Below are positions 37,647-47,157 of a stretch of DNA of 64,000 bases, in pieces. The stretch comes from Methylobacterium isbiliense (GTDB lineage: Bacteria; Pseudomonadota; Alphaproteobacteria; Rhizobiales; Beijerinckiaceae): positions 1 through 64,000 of the forward strand of contig NZ_BPQQ01000031.1 of NCBI RefSeq assembly GCF_022179325.1, in the 5' to 3' direction. Under the pieces are notes generated by a model. That model saw only the letters and a list, made by a program, of their open reading frames with translations. It made no database searches and was not told where the DNA came from. Each line of letters starts with the position of its first letter. Position 1 is the stretch's first letter. The position numbers were made by a program, and so were the translations under genes.

Positions 37647-38981
37647 TCAGTCCTTCGGGCGGCGGTCGATGACGCGCTTGGCCTTGCCGAGCGAGCGCTC
37701 GATCGCCTCGGGGTCGAGCACCGCGACGCTCGCCGTCACGCCGATCGTGTCCTTGATGAGGTGGGCGAGCCGGCCGCCGGCGGCCTCGCGCACCTCCGGC
37801 GCGTCGGCATCCGGCCGGATCTCCACCGTCACCGTCATGGCATCGAGGCGCGCCTCGCGCGTGAGCACGATCTGGTAATGGGCCGAGAGGGCCGGCACCT
37901 TCAGGATCGCCTCCTCGATCTGGCTCGGGAAGACGTTCACCCCGCGCACGATCATCATGTCGTCGGAGCGCCCGGTGACCTTCTCCATGCGCCGCATGCT
38001 GCGGGCGGTGCCGGGCAGGAGCCGGGTGAGGTCGCGGGTGCGGTAGCGGATCACCGGCATCGCCTCCTTGGTCAGGGAGGTGAAGACGAGTTCGCCCCGC
38101 TCGCCGTCCGGCAGCACGGCACCGGTCGCCGGGTCGATGACCTCCGGGTAGAAATGGTCCTCCCAGATGTGCAGGCCGTCCTTGGTCTCGACGCACTCGC
38201 TGGCCACCCCGGGCCCCATCACCTCCGAGAGGCCGTAGATGTCCACCGCGTGCAGGTCGAACGCCTCCTCGATCTCCTGGCGCATGGCGTTGGTCCAGGG
38301 CTCGGCCCCGAAGATGCCGATCTTCAGCGAGGAGGCGCGCGGATCGAGGCCCTGCTTGCGGAATTCGTCGAGGATCGCGAGCATGTAGGAGGGCGTCACC
38401 ATGATGATGTCGGGCTTGAAGTCCTGGATCAGCTGGACTTGGCGCTCGGTCATGCCGCCCGAGACCGGGATCACCGTGCAGCCGAGGCGCTCCGCGCCGT
38501 AATGCGCGCCCAATCCCCCGGTGAACAGCCCGTACCCGTAGGCGATGTGCACGCTCATGCCCGGCCGTCCGCCCGCCGCGCGGATGGAGCGCGCCACCGC
38601 CTCGGCCCAGACATCGAGATCGGCCTTGGTGTAGCCGACGACGGTGGGCTTGCCGGTGGTGCCCGACGAGGCGTGGAGGCGCGCCACGCGCTCGCGCGGC
38701 ACCGCGAACAGCCCGAACGGGTAATTGTCGCGCAGGTCCGCCTTGCTGGTGAATGGGAAGCGGGCGAGGTCGGGCAGGTCGCGGAAGTCGGACGGGTGCA
38801 CGCCGGCCGCGTCGAAGGCGGCGCGGTAATGCGGCACGTTCTCGTAGGCGTGGCGCAGCGTCCAGGCCAAGCGCTCGCGCTGGAGCGCCGCGAGGTCGGC
38901 GCGGGCGGCGACCTCGGCGCGGTCGAGGATCTGCGGATCGGGTTTCAGCTCGGCGAGCTTCCGGGGCGTGATCTGCAGCAA
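37647..38981 (-). CDS. paaK: Phenylacetate-CoA ligase
   Basis: 444 residues from a TTG supported by GGAGG 6 bases upstream. The AMP-forming ligase motifs are LHASSGTTGKPTVVGYTKAD, DIYGLSEVMGPGVA, GELVFTSLTKEAMPVIRYRT RDLT and RSDDMMIVRGVNVFPSQIEE, with KAKRVIDRR at the end. It activates phenylacetate with CoA and ATP, the first step of the pathway. Cotranscribed with paaG, paaI and the TetR gene. Confidence 0.95.
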   Translation of the reverse strand: MLQITPRKLAELKPDPQILDRAEVAARADLAALQRERLAWTLRHAYENVPHYRAAFDAAGVHPSDFRDLPDLARFPFTSKADLRDNYPFGLFAVPRERVARLHASSGTTGKPTVVGYTKADLDVWAEAVARSIRAAGGRPGMSVHIAYGYGLFTGGLGAHYGAERLGCTVIPVSGGMTERQVQLIQDFKPDIIMVTPSYMLAILDEFRKQGLDPRASSLKIGIFGAEPWTNAMRQEIEEAFDLHAVDIYGLSEVMGPGVASECVETKDGLHIWEDHFYPEVIDPATGAVLPDGERGELVFTSLTKEAMPVIRYRTRDLTRLLPGTARSMRRMEKVTGRSDDMMIVRGVNVFPSQIEEAILKVPALSAHYQIVLTREARLDAMTVTVEIRPDADAPEVREAAGGRLAHLIKDTIGVTASVAVLDPEAIERSLGKAKRVIDRRPKD

Positions 38982-39018
38982 CGAAACCTCCCTGACGGTC
39001 GGGTTGTCGGTGTTTGTC

Positions 39019-39504
39019 TCAGGAGCCGGCGGGTTCGCGCCCTGCGGGGGAGGGCCGCTCCCCGTCGTCCGGCGGCACGAAGCTGCCGCCGATGGTGCGC
39101 GAGTGCCCGCGGAATTCCGCCACCACCCGATCCTCTGCGCCCCGCACCGTGACGTCGTAGAGGCCCGACCGGCCGCCCCGCGCGCGCTCGACGGCGTGCG
39201 CGATCAGGGTCTCGTCCAGGCGGCCCGGGCGCAGGAAGGTGACGGCGCAGTGCTGCGCCACCGTCACCGCGTCGTAGGCATTGCAGGCGAAGGCGAAGGC
39301 CGAATCAGCGAGCGCGAAGATGAAGCCGCCGTGGCACAGGCCGTGGCCGTTCGTCATGTCCTCGCGCACCCGCATCGACAGCACGGCCTCGCCCGGGCCC
39401 ACGCGCTCGATGCGCATGCCGAGGCCCTGGCTCGCCCGGTCCTGCGCCCACATCGCGGCGGCGCAGGCCTGCGCCAGCGCCTCGGGTGACCGCTCCCCCG
39501 CCAT
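39019..39504 (-). CDS. paaI: PaaI-type hotdog thioesterase
   Basis: 161 residues from the ATG at 39504. The hotdog signature NGHGLCHGGFIFALADSAFA FACN, then VAQHCAVTFLRPGRLDETLI, marks PaaI. It releases CoA from stalled ring-hydroxylated phenylacetyl-CoA intermediates. The start overlaps the paaG stop (TGATG). Confidence 0.92.
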   Translation of the reverse strand: MAGERSPEALAQACAAAMWAQDRASQGLGMRIERVGPGEAVLSMRVREDMTNGHGLCHGGFIFALADSAFAFACNAYDAVTVAQHCAVTFLRPGRLDETLIAHAVERARGGRSGLYDVTVRGAEDRVVAEFRGHSRTIGGSFVPPDDGERPSPAGREPAGS

Positions 39505-40295
39505 CACGCCCTCCCGGTGAAGCGGGGCGGGCGCTTCTCGAAGAAGGCGGCGACGCCCTCGGCATAGTCCGGCGTGCGGCCGGCCTGGCCCTGGAGGTCG
39601 CGCTCCAGGTCGAGCTGCGCGTCGAGGTCGTTGGTCTCGGCGGCGTCGAGCGCCCGCTTGATCAGCGCGAGGCCGGCCGTGGGCTGGGTGGCGAAATGCG
39701 CGGCGAGGCGGTGCGCCTCCTCCATCAGAACCTCGTCGTCCACGGCCTTCCAGATCAGGCCCCAGGCCTCGGCCTGCGGCGCCGGCACCGGCTCGGCCAG
39801 GAGCGCCAGCGCCCGCGCCCGTGCCCGCCCGAGCAGGCGCGGCAGCAGCCATGTGCCGCCGGAATCCGGCACGAGGCCGAGCTTGGCGAAGGCCTGGATG
39901 AACTTCGCCGAACGCGCCGCCACGACGATGTCGCAGCCGAGCGCGAGGTTGGCGCCCGCCCCCGCCGCCACCCCGTTCACGGCGCAGACCACCGGCATGG
40001 GCAGGTCGCGGATCTGGCGCACCAGCGGGTTGTAGAGGGTGTCGAGCGTCTGCGAGAGGTCCGGCACCCGGCCGGGCTCGAACACCCGGTCGGACAGGTC
40101 CTGGCCGGCGCAGAAGCCGCGGCCCGCCCCGGTGAGGATCAGCGCCCGGCAGGTCTCGTCCGCGGCCGCCGCCGCGAGGGCGTTGCGCAGCGCCGCGTGC
40201 ATGGCGACGTTGAAGCTGTTGAGGCGGTCCGGCCGGTTGAGCGTGATCACCCGATAGCCGTCGCGCCGTTCGCTCAGAACGACTTCCTCCGCCAA
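39504..40295 (-). CDS. paaG: Enoyl-CoA hydratase/isomerase family, 1,2-epoxyphenylacetyl-CoA isomerase
   Basis: 263 residues. Crotonase features are VITLNRPDRLNSFNVAMHAA, LTGAGRGFCAGQDLSDR and VNGVAAGAGANLALGCDIVV, with LGLVPDSGGTWLLPRLLG and the usual FFEKRPPRFTGR C-terminus. In the phenylacetate pathway PaaG turns the ring epoxide into the oxepin. It is first in the operon, with its promoter at about 40300-40370. The paaABCDE epoxidase genes are not in the window. Confidence 0.92.
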   Translation of the reverse strand: MAEEVVLSERRDGYRVITLNRPDRLNSFNVAMHAALRNALAAAAADETCRALILTGAGRGFCAGQDLSDRVFEPGRVPDLSQTLDTLYNPLVRQIRDLPMPVVCAVNGVAAGAGANLALGCDIVVAARSAKFIQAFAKLGLVPDSGGTWLLPRLLGRARARALALLAEPVPAPQAEAWGLIWKAVDDEVLMEEAHRLAAHFATQPTAGLALIKRALDAAETNDLDAQLDLERDLQGQAGRTPDYAEGVAAFFEKRPPRFTGRA

Positions 40296-40340
40296 GGCGG
40301 CCTCCCTGCGTGGTGCCGGGCCGCGCGGCGGCCGGCATTT

Positions 40341-40367
40341 TTATGACCAACCGTCCGGTAAATTAAT
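40341..40367 (-). promoter_or_regulatory. Promoter and candidate TetR (PaaR-type) operator of the paa operon
   Basis: The dyad ACCG-TC-CGGT (40350-40359) sits in an AT-rich stretch (TTATGACCAACC ... AAATTAATCAA) about 55 bp upstream of paaG. This is consistent with an operator for the TetR repressor in the same operon. Confidence 0.5.
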
Positions 40368-40437
40368 CAAGGGGGAGGCGTTGTCAATTTGGCGGCGGCG
40401 CCCCGTTTGAAGAACGGGCAGGGCGCCCGTCGCAGGC

Positions 40438-42672
40438 TCATTCGGCGTCGGCCACCTGCCGCATGGCCGGGGGACGGCCGGGGCGGGGTGCCTTGTGCGG
40501 TGCAGCGTCGAGGCTCTGCAGGATCTCGCGGTAGTCGCGGAAATCCCTGGCGGCGGTCGCGCCCGATATACTCCTGTCGGTGCTCTGGCCGGTCCAGTGC
40601 GCGCTGACCGAGCGGCCCCGCACGCCGCCGACGAACCAGCCGTCCCGTACGAACGCCGCGTGCCGGGGGTCGTAGCGGTGCTGCCCGTCATGGGTGCCGG
40701 TCTTTCCGAACAGACGCTTGCGCTCCTGCATGCGCTGGAAGAGGCCGGCCACGGTCGAGTGCACGGCGTGGCCGCCGATGCGGGTCGGCTCCATCATGGC
40801 GACGTGCCGCAGCGCCTCCTGCATGCCGGCCGCCACGGCGGCGCCGATGACAGACGGCCCGGGCTGCGGCGGAGCGCGGGCGGGAATCGCGGCCCCGTCG
40901 AGACCGGCGACCTCGCGAACGGCCCTGGGCACCACCCGGGCCCCGCCCCGCACCAGCGTGGCGTAGACCGCGGCCATCTGCAGGGGGGTGGCCGAGATCC
41001 CGCCCAGCGCCAACTGCAGGTTGTCGGCGGCCATGTCGGCCAAGCCGAGATCCCCCCACAGCGCCTTGATCCTGCGCCCCCGGCCGGGCTCGAAAGCGAG
41101 GTTGACGAAGGCGCAGTTGAGCGAGGCCGCGAAGGCGGTGCGCAGGTCGACCCGCCCCTCGGCCCGGCCGGCCCGTGCGAGGTCGGCGGCCGGCCGGCGC
41201 CCGCCTTTCACGAGGCAGCGTTCGTTGGCGTATTCCGCGCTGTCTTCATCGAAGGCGGGTGAGGAGAGCCTGCGCTTGTCGGCGAGCGCGGTGGCGAGAA
41301 CAACCGCCTTGGCCAGCGACGCGATCGGGCGCGGCTCGCCGCTCGCGAGGTTCAGGTGGGCCTTGTCCGGATAGACGGCGCGGCTCGCCAGCGCCACGAG
41401 GAAGCCGTCCGGCGTGAGATCGACCAGGGCGGCGGCCCGGTCCTCGGCCGCGGCGCGCTGCACCACGAGATCCGCCGCGCGTTGCTGGCGCCCGCCGAGG
41501 GCGAGGTAGGCGCGGAACCGGTCGGTCGCCCCCGGGCGGTAGACCAGCGCGTCGCCGATCCGCTCCTCGCGGACGAGGCCGCGCCGGGCCAGTTCGCGCA
41601 GGGCGACCTCCACGTACCACCGCGTCTCCAGGCGCGGGGGCTCGGCCGCGGGCCGCTGGCGCAACGTCACGAGCCGGTCGAGGCCGGCGCGGCGCTGCTC
41701 GCGCCCGGCACGGGTGGCGGGCGCCGGAAAGGTGTCGAGCACCAGCATCGTCTGGGCGCGCAGCCGCTGGCGGCGGCAGATGCTGAGCGCGTTCACCTGC
41801 CGGAAGGCCGCCAGCAGCGGCTGGCGCTCGTCCCGGGTCAGCTCCGCGAGCGAGGAGCGGCCGGGATGCCGGGACCGGAGGAAGCTGCGTTCGAGGTCGC
41901 GCTTGTAGCGCGCGCATCCCTCCGGCCCGAACCGTTCCTTCCGGCTGTACTCCTGGATCCGGCGGATCTCGGACAGGCGCAGCGCCGAGCCCCGGGGTTC
42001 CGGCCGCCAGACGTCGTAGCGGTTCGGGCCGTGCAGCGTCGCGGCCATCGCGGCCGCCTCGACCTGCGTCAGGCTCGCGGCGCTCTTGTTGAACAGGTAC
42101 TGCGCGCCCTGCTCGATCCCGGTCCGGTTGCCCGGAAAGGGCACGATGTTGAGGTAGGCTTCCAGGATCTCGCGCTTCGAGAGGACGCGCTCGATGCGCA
42201 ACGCCGCCCAGATCTCCACCAGCTTGCGGACGTGGCCGCGGTCGTTCGGGTCCAGCAGGGTGTTCTTGGCAAGCTGCATGGTGATGGTCGATCCGCCGCG
42301 CGGGCGGCCCCGGACGGTGTCCTTGGCCGCGCTGAGCAGGCCCTTGAGATCGACGCCGCCGTGCTTGAGGAACCTGCGGTCCTCCCGCCTGATCACCGCA
42401 TAGGGCAGGTCGAGCGGCACCTGCTCCAGCCGGACGGGCAGCGGGCAATGGCAATGGACGTCCAAGCCTCCCGGATCGCCGGGCCGCGGCACCGCGAGCA
42501 GGTGGGCCGAGGTCAGCCGCATCCGCAGGGTCGGGTCGTCGGGGAGCGCCGCGATGCGCCGGGCGACGAGGGCCCCCACGAGTGCCACCGCCAGGACCGC
42601 GACCACGCCCGCCGAGACGACCGCCCGACGCAGCATTCGTCCGATTCGTGACACGTCCATCGACCCAGGCAT
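40438..42672 (-). CDS. Class A penicillin-binding protein (GT51 transglycosylase plus transpeptidase)
   Basis: 744 residues from ATG 42672; ATG 42660 is also possible. A membrane helix at about 18-38 (VVSAGVVAVLAVALVGALV) precedes the GT51 domain: AVIRREDRRFLKHGGVDLKG, RGGSTITMQLAKNTLL, SKREILEAYLNIVPF. The transpeptidase domain has SLAK, SLNCAF and FGKTGT for the SxxK, SxN and KTG motifs. An unusual Arg-rich insert between the two catalytic domains contains RRQRLRAQTMLVLDTF. It polymerises and crosslinks peptidoglycan. The His/Cys-rich stretch DVHCHCPLPVRLEQVP is odd for the family. Confidence 0.9.
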   Translation of the reverse strand: MPGSMDVSRIGRMLRRAVVSAGVVAVLAVALVGALVARRIAALPDDPTLRMRLTSAHLLAVPRPGDPGGLDVHCHCPLPVRLEQVPLDLPYAVIRREDRRFLKHGGVDLKGLLSAAKDTVRGRPRGGSTITMQLAKNTLLDPNDRGHVRKLVEIWAALRIERVLSKREILEAYLNIVPFPGNRTGIEQGAQYLFNKSAASLTQVEAAAMAATLHGPNRYDVWRPEPRGSALRLSEIRRIQEYSRKERFGPEGCARYKRDLERSFLRSRHPGRSSLAELTRDERQPLLAAFRQVNALSICRRQRLRAQTMLVLDTFPAPATRAGREQRRAGLDRLVTLRQRPAAEPPRLETRWYVEVALRELARRGLVREERIGDALVYRPGATDRFRAYLALGGRQQRAADLVVQRAAAEDRAAALVDLTPDGFLVALASRAVYPDKAHLNLASGEPRPIASLAKAVVLATALADKRRLSSPAFDEDSAEYANERCLVKGGRRPAADLARAGRAEGRVDLRTAFAASLNCAFVNLAFEPGRGRRIKALWGDLGLADMAADNLQLALGGISATPLQMAAVYATLVRGGARVVPRAVREVAGLDGAAIPARAPPQPGPSVIGAAVAAGMQEALRHVAMMEPTRIGGHAVHSTVAGLFQRMQERKRLFGKTGTHDGQHRYDPRHAAFVRDGWFVGGVRGRSVSAHWTGQSTDRSISGATAARDFRDYREILQSLDAAPHKAPRPGRPPAMRQVADAE

Positions 42673-42890
42673 CACCCGAGTAGTGGAACATGTGGACGCG
42701 CTCCGGCGGCGAAAAGGCTGAGCTCAGGAATTTTTAATCATCATGAGCGCCGGTTTGCTGCGTCAGAATGCCGTTCTTCTCAGCGCTGGATCGACTACAC
42801 CACATCTTGCGCCGCGTTCGACGGAGACGGGCGACGAGACCCGCCGGTCCGCGCCCTCCGATCGCCCGTTGCGGTCGGTGCGCCGGGGTC

Positions 42891-43526
42891 TCAGCCCTCG
42901 CCGCGGGCGGCCGCCGGCACGGCGTTCACCCACAGCACCACCGTCTCGTCGCTCTCGGAGGGATTGCCGTAGCGGTGCGGGCGGCGGCTGGCGAAGCGGA
43001 AGCTGTCGCCGGCGTCGAGCCGCATCGTCGCGTCCTCCACCGCCAGGACGAGGCGGCCCTCCAGCACCAACCCGGCCTCCTCGCCGTCATGCGCGAAGAA
43101 CTCGTCGCCGGTGCTCGCGCCCGGCGAGAGCCGCATCAGGAAGAGGCTGAGCCGCCCGTCGCCGTCCGGACGCGTCAGCAACTGCTTGGCGATGCCGGAG
43201 CGCCAGAGGGTCAGCTCCGCCCGTTCGTGCGGCCGGGTGACGATCGCGTCCGGGGCCGGCGCCGCGGCGCCGAACAGGCCGGAGAGGCCGACCTCCAGCA
43301 CGTCGGCGATCGCCGTGAGCACCCGCAGCGAGGGCGAGGACAGACCGCGCTCGACCTGGCTGAGGAAGCCGATCGACAGCTCGGCGCGCGCCGCCACCGC
43401 CTTGAGCGACAGCCCGCGTGCGCGCCGCAGCGCCCGCACGCGACGGCCCACCGCGAGGTCTGCCGCGATCCCCTCGGGCCCGGCCCGCCCGTTCCGTCGC
43501 CCGTCCTCGGCCTGTTTCATGTGCAT
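42891..43526 (-). CDS. XRE-family regulator with cupin domain
   Basis: 211 residues from ATG 43526. HTH: RVRALRRARGLSLKAVAARA ELSIGFLSQVERGLSSPSL. A cupin sensor domain follows (GLVLEGRLVLAVEDATMRLD AGDSFRF, RRPHRYGNPS). This domain pairing is typical of PuuR-like amine/amino-acid catabolic regulators. Its start codon lies inside a palindrome, TTTCATGTGCATGAAA, with a second copy 51 bp away before the divergent ABC operon, so it should repress both directions. Confidence 0.9.
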   Translation of the reverse strand: MHMKQAEDGRRNGRAGPEGIAADLAVGRRVRALRRARGLSLKAVAARAELSIGFLSQVERGLSSPSLRVLTAIADVLEVGLSGLFGAAAPAPDAIVTRPHERAELTLWRSGIAKQLLTRPDGDGRLSLFLMRLSPGASTGDEFFAHDGEEAGLVLEGRLVLAVEDATMRLDAGDSFRFASRRPHRYGNPSESDETVVLWVNAVPAAARGEG

Positions 43527-43581
43527 GAAATCTGGATTGCGTTCGCGAGTGGATTATGCCCAGATGTTCATGTCAATGAAA
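43515..43581. promoter_or_regulatory. Two-site operator of the XRE-cupin regulator
   Basis: TTTCATGTGCATGAAA at 43515-43530 and GTTCATGTCAATGAAA at 43566-43581 share the arms TTCAT/ATGAA. Their centres are 51 bp apart, and both lie in the divergent control region between the regulator gene and the ABC operon. Near-integral helical spacing (about five turns) would allow looping. Confidence 0.6.
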
Positions 43582-43634
43582 TTTCCGCCGCGGGTCCCGG
43601 CACCAGCGGGTCCGCCCCGACCAGGAGCACGACG

Positions 43635-44402
43635 ATGAAGCGTCTCGTTCAGGCGGCCCTGGCGGCCGTCGCGCTCGGCCTCGTCTCGCCGGCCACGGCG
43701 CAGACAACGCTGAAGGTCGGTTCGACCCCGACCGGCATCCCGTTCACCTTCCTCGACACCAAGACCAACACCATCCAGGGCGTCATGGTGGACGTCATCA
43801 CGGCGGTCGGGCGCGAGGCGGGCTTCGCCGTGCAGGTCGAGCCGCTGCAATTCTCGACCCTGATCGCGGCGCTCACCGCCAAGAAGATCGACATCATCTC
43901 GGCCGCGATGTTCATCACGCCGGCCCGCAAGGAGGTGATCGACTTCTCCGAACCGGTCTACACCTACGGCGAGGCGCTGATCGTGCCGAAGGCCGACGGG
44001 CGCGACTACGCAGCCTTCGCCGACCTCAAGGGCGAGACGGTGGGCGCGCAGGTCGGCACCGCCTTCGTCGAGCCGCTGAAGAAGTCCGGGCTCTTCCCCG
44101 AGGTGAAGATCTACGACACGATTCCCGACGTCCTGCGCGACGTGAATTCCGGGCGCCTGAAGGCCGGCTTCGCGGACGGGCCGATCCTCGCCTACAACCT
44201 CAAGCAGGGCCTGTTCCCGAACGTGCGGCTGGTGGAATCCTACAAGCCCACGGTGGTGGGCTCTGTAGGAATCGGCCTGCGCAAGGACGACGCGGCGCTC
44301 AAGGCCAAGATCGATGCCGGGCTCGCCAAGATCAAGGAGAGCGGCGAACTCGCGCGCATCCTGGAGAAGTGGGGCCTCAAGCCCTCCGTGAACCCGTCGT
44401 GA
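43635..44402 (+). CDS. Polar amino-acid ABC transporter substrate-binding protein
   Basis: 255 residues from ATG 43635 with AGGAGC upstream. A signal peptide (MKRLVQAALAAVALGLVSPA TAQ) precedes a family-3 solute-binding fold: KVGSTPTGIPFTFLDTKTNT, MVDVITAVGREAGF, LIAALTAKKIDIISAAMFIT and RKEVIDFSEPVYTYGEALIV. The ligand is probably an amino acid or a related amine. First gene of a four-gene operon. Confidence 0.9.
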   Translation: MKRLVQAALAAVALGLVSPATAQTTLKVGSTPTGIPFTFLDTKTNTIQGVMVDVITAVGREAGFAVQVEPLQFSTLIAALTAKKIDIISAAMFITPARKEVIDFSEPVYTYGEALIVPKADGRDYAAFADLKGETVGAQVGTAFVEPLKKSGLFPEVKIYDTIPDVLRDVNSGRLKAGFADGPILAYNLKQGLFPNVRLVESYKPTVVGSVGIGLRKDDAALKAKIDAGLAKIKESGELARILEKWGLKPSVNPS

Positions 44403-44418
44403 GCCGGCGCGCCGCGCG

Positions 44419-45072
44419 ATGGAGAGCTTCCTCGCCGATGCCCGCGAGTTCGTGCCGATCCTGCTGCAAGGGGTGCAGCTCACCATCCTGATCACGCTCG
44501 GCTCGCTCGTCGTCTCCACCGCGCTCGGCCTCGTCTGGGCGATGATGCGGGTTTCCGGGATCCCGCTGCTGTCGGGGGCGGCTTCTCTGTTCATCAACGT
44601 GATCCGCGGCATCCCGATCATCGTCCAGCTGTTCTACATCTACTTCGTGCTGCCGGATTTCGGGATCGCGCTCACGGCCGTGCAGGCCGGCGTGCTCGGG
44701 CTCGGCCTCGCCTACTCGGCCTATCAGGCGGAGAACTTCCGTGCCGCCATCGAGGCGATCGACAAGGGGCAGATCGAGGCCGCCCAGACCATCGGCATGG
44801 GCTGGGGCCTCACCATGCGGCGCGTGGTGCTGCCGCAGGCGCTCACGATCGCCCTGCCGCCCTACGGCAACGTGATGATCATGATGCTGAAGGATTCCTC
44901 GCAGGCTTCCACCATCACGGTGGCCGAGCTGGCGCTGCAGGGCAAGCTGATCGCCTCCGCGACCTTCAAGAACACCAGCGTCTTCACCCTGGTGGCGCTG
45001 ATGTACCTCGTGCTCAGCCTGCCCCTGATCCTGATCGTGCGCCACCTCGAGAAGCGGGCCGGGCGGCCATGA
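44419..45072 (+). CDS. Amino-acid ABC transporter permease
   Basis: 217 residues, HisMQ type. Membrane helices are seen in [20 protein letters not shown] and the following segments; the EAA loop is [24 protein letters not shown]. It begins 17 bp after the binding protein gene and its stop overlaps the ATPase gene (ATGA). Confidence 0.92.
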   Translation: MESFLADAREFVPILLQGVQLTILITLGSLVVSTALGLVWAMMRVSGIPLLSGAASLFINVIRGIPIIVQLFYIYFVLPDFGIALTAVQAGVLGLGLAYSAYQAENFRAAIEAIDKGQIEAAQTIGMGWGLTMRRVVLPQALTIALPPYGNVMIMMLKDSSQASTITVAELALQGKLIASATFKNTSVFTLVALMYLVLSLPLILIVRHLEKRAGRP

Positions 45073-45800
45073 TCGAACTCGACGGCGTCCGCAAGCATTT
45101 CGGGGCGGTGCCGGTGCTCAAGGGCATCACCGCGCGGGTGGCGAAGGGTGAGGTGGTCTGCGTCATCGGGCCGTCCGGCTCGGGCAAGTCGACGCTCCTG
45201 CGCTGCATCAACGGGCTCGAATCCTACGACGGCGGCGAGATCCGGGTGAACGGAACGCGCGTGGACCGCACCAAGCGGGAGATCCGCACGGTGCGCACCC
45301 AGGTCTCGATGGTGTTCCAGCGCTTCAACCTGTTTCCGCACCGCACCGCGCTCGAGAACGTCATCGAGGGACCCGTCTACGTGAAGGGCGAGCCGAAGGC
45401 GGATGCCGCCGAGCGCGGGCGGGCGCTGCTCGCCCGCGTCGGCCTCGCCGGCCGGGAGGCGGCGCGGCCGGCCCAGCTCTCGGGCGGGCAGCAGCAGCGC
45501 GTCGCCATCGCCCGGGCGCTGGCCATGCGGCCGGACGCGATCCTGTTCGACGAGCCGACCTCGGCGCTCGATCCCGAACTCGTCGGCGAGGTGCTGGGCG
45601 TCATGCGGGCGCTCGCCGAGGAAGGCATGACGATGCTGGTCGTCACGCACGAGATCGGCTTCGCCCGGGAGGTCGCCGACCGCGTGCTGTTCCTCGATCA
45701 CGGCGTGATCGTCGAGGAGGGGCCGGCCCGCGCCGTCCTCACCGATCCCGGGCAGGCGCGCACCCGCGACTTCCTGCGCCGGGTGCTGCATCCGCTCTAG
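45069..45800 (+). CDS. Amino-acid ABC transporter ATP-binding protein
   Basis: 243 residues with Walker [10 protein letters not shown], signature [17 protein letters not shown], Walker [13 protein letters not shown] and the switch His in [21 protein letters not shown] is the GlnQ/HisP-type Q-loop. It powers the permease encoded upstream. Confidence 0.95.
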   Translation: MIELDGVRKHFGAVPVLKGITARVAKGEVVCVIGPSGSGKSTLLRCINGLESYDGGEIRVNGTRVDRTKREIRTVRTQVSMVFQRFNLFPHRTALENVIEGPVYVKGEPKADAAERGRALLARVGLAGREAARPAQLSGGQQQRVAIARALAMRPDAILFDEPTSALDPELVGEVLGVMRALAEEGMTMLVVTHEIGFAREVADRVLFLDHGVIVEEGPARAVLTDPGQARTRDFLRRVLHPL

Positions 45801-45870
45801 GTCTCTGTTTCTCCGGCGTTTTCGTCGGGAAACCGGTACCCCTTGACCCGCAACCCGCCTGGGCGTCGCA

Positions 45871-47157
45871 ATGGCCGAACCCTTTCCGCTCCAGCCTTCG
45901 CTCTGGGCCAGCACCGCCGCGCCCGCGCCCGCCACGGCGCCCCTCGGCGCCTCCACCCGGGCCGACGTCGCGGTGATCGGGGCGGGCTTCGCCGGCCTGT
46001 CGACGGCGCTGCATCTCGCCGAGGCGGGCTTGCGTCCCGTGGTGCTGGAGGCGCGCGAGATCGGCTTCGGGGGCTCGGGCCGCAACGGCGGGCAGGTGAT
46101 TCCGGGGCTCAAGTACGACCCGGACGACCTGGTGCAGCGCTTCGGGCCCGAGCGCGGCGAGCGCCTCGTCGCCTTCGCGGGCGGGACGGCGGACGCGGTG
46201 TTCGACCTGATCGACCGCCACCGCATGGACGTGCCCCACACGCGCACGGGCTGGATCCAGGGCGCCCACACCGACGAGGGGCTGGTCCAGGCCGAGAGAC
46301 GCGCCGCGCAATGGGCGCGCCGCGGCGCGCCGACGCGGCTGCTCGACAAGGCTCAGACGGACCGGCTGCTCGGCACCGCGCGCTATCGCGGCGGCTGGCT
46401 CGATGGGCGCGGCGGCGCGATCCAGCCGCTCTCCTATGCCCGCGGGCTTGCCCGGGCGGCGCTCCGCGCCGGCGCCGTCATCCACACGGACACGCCCGTG
46501 ACGGCGATCGCGCGCCAGGGCCGCGACTGGGTGCTGCGCAGCGCCCACGGGCCGGAGATCCGCGCCGAGCGGGTGGTGATCTGCACCAACGGCTACACGG
46601 GCGGGCTGTGGCCGGGCCTGGCCCGCACGGTCATCGCGGCGAACTCCTTCCAGGTCGCCACTGCGCCCCTCACCGACAACCTGCGCCGCTCTATCCTGCC
46701 GGAGGGACAGGTCTCCTCGGACACCCGCAAGCTCCTGCTCTATTTCCGCCTCGACCACACGGGCCGGCTGCTGATGGGCGGGCGCGGCCCGTTCCGCGAG
46801 CCGAAGGGCCCCGGCGACTGGGCGCATCTGGAGCGGATCGTCGCCAAGCTGTTTCCGCAGGCGGCGGATGTCGGCTTCGACCACCGCTGGTGCGGACGCG
46901 TGGCCATCACGCGGGATTTCCTGCCCCATCTGCACGAACCGGCCCCGGGCCTGCTCATCGATATCGGCTGCCAGGGGCGCGGCGTCGGCCTGCAGACGAG
47001 CATGGGCCGGGCGATCGCCGCCTATCTGGCGACAGGCGCGGCCGACGCGCTGCCGATCCCGACGAGCCCCATCGCGCCGCTGCCCCTCCACGGGCTGCAC
47101 CGGCTCTACGTCTCGGCGGTAATCGCGTGGTACCGGATCAGCGACGGCGGTCTGTAG
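45871..47157 (+). CDS. FAD-dependent oxidoreductase (DAO family, PuuB-like)
   Basis: 428 residues. The N-terminal dinucleotide motif is VAVIGAGFAGLSTALHLAEA GLRPVVLEA. RNGGQVIPGLK and the C-terminal CQGRGVGLQTSMGRAIAAYL match gamma-glutamylputrescine- or amino-acid-oxidising members. As last gene after an amine/amino-acid importer under an XRE-cupin regulator, it probably oxidises the imported ligand. An in-frame GTG further upstream is unlikely to be used. Confidence 0.88.
   Translation: MAEPFPLQPSLWASTAAPAPATAPLGASTRADVAVIGAGFAGLSTALHLAEAGLRPVVLEAREIGFGGSGRNGGQVIPGLKYDPDDLVQRFGPERGERLVAFAGGTADAVFDLIDRHRMDVPHTRTGWIQGAHTDEGLVQAERRAAQWARRGAPTRLLDKAQTDRLLGTARYRGGWLDGRGGAIQPLSYARGLARAALRAGAVIHTDTPVTAIARQGRDWVLRSAHGPEIRAERVVICTNGYTGGLWPGLARTVIAANSFQVATAPLTDNLRRSILPEGQVSSDTRKLLLYFRLDHTGRLLMGGRGPFREPKGPGDWAHLERIVAKLFPQAADVGFDHRWCGRVAITRDFLPHLHEPAPGLLIDIGCQGRGVGLQTSMGRAIAAYLATGAADALPIPTSPIAPLPLHGLHRLYVSAVIAWYRISDGGL

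Noticed and set aside
37761-39152. 463-codon plus-strand frame antisense to paaK
   Set aside because: paaK is clear by its ligase motifs; the opposite frame is a shadow.
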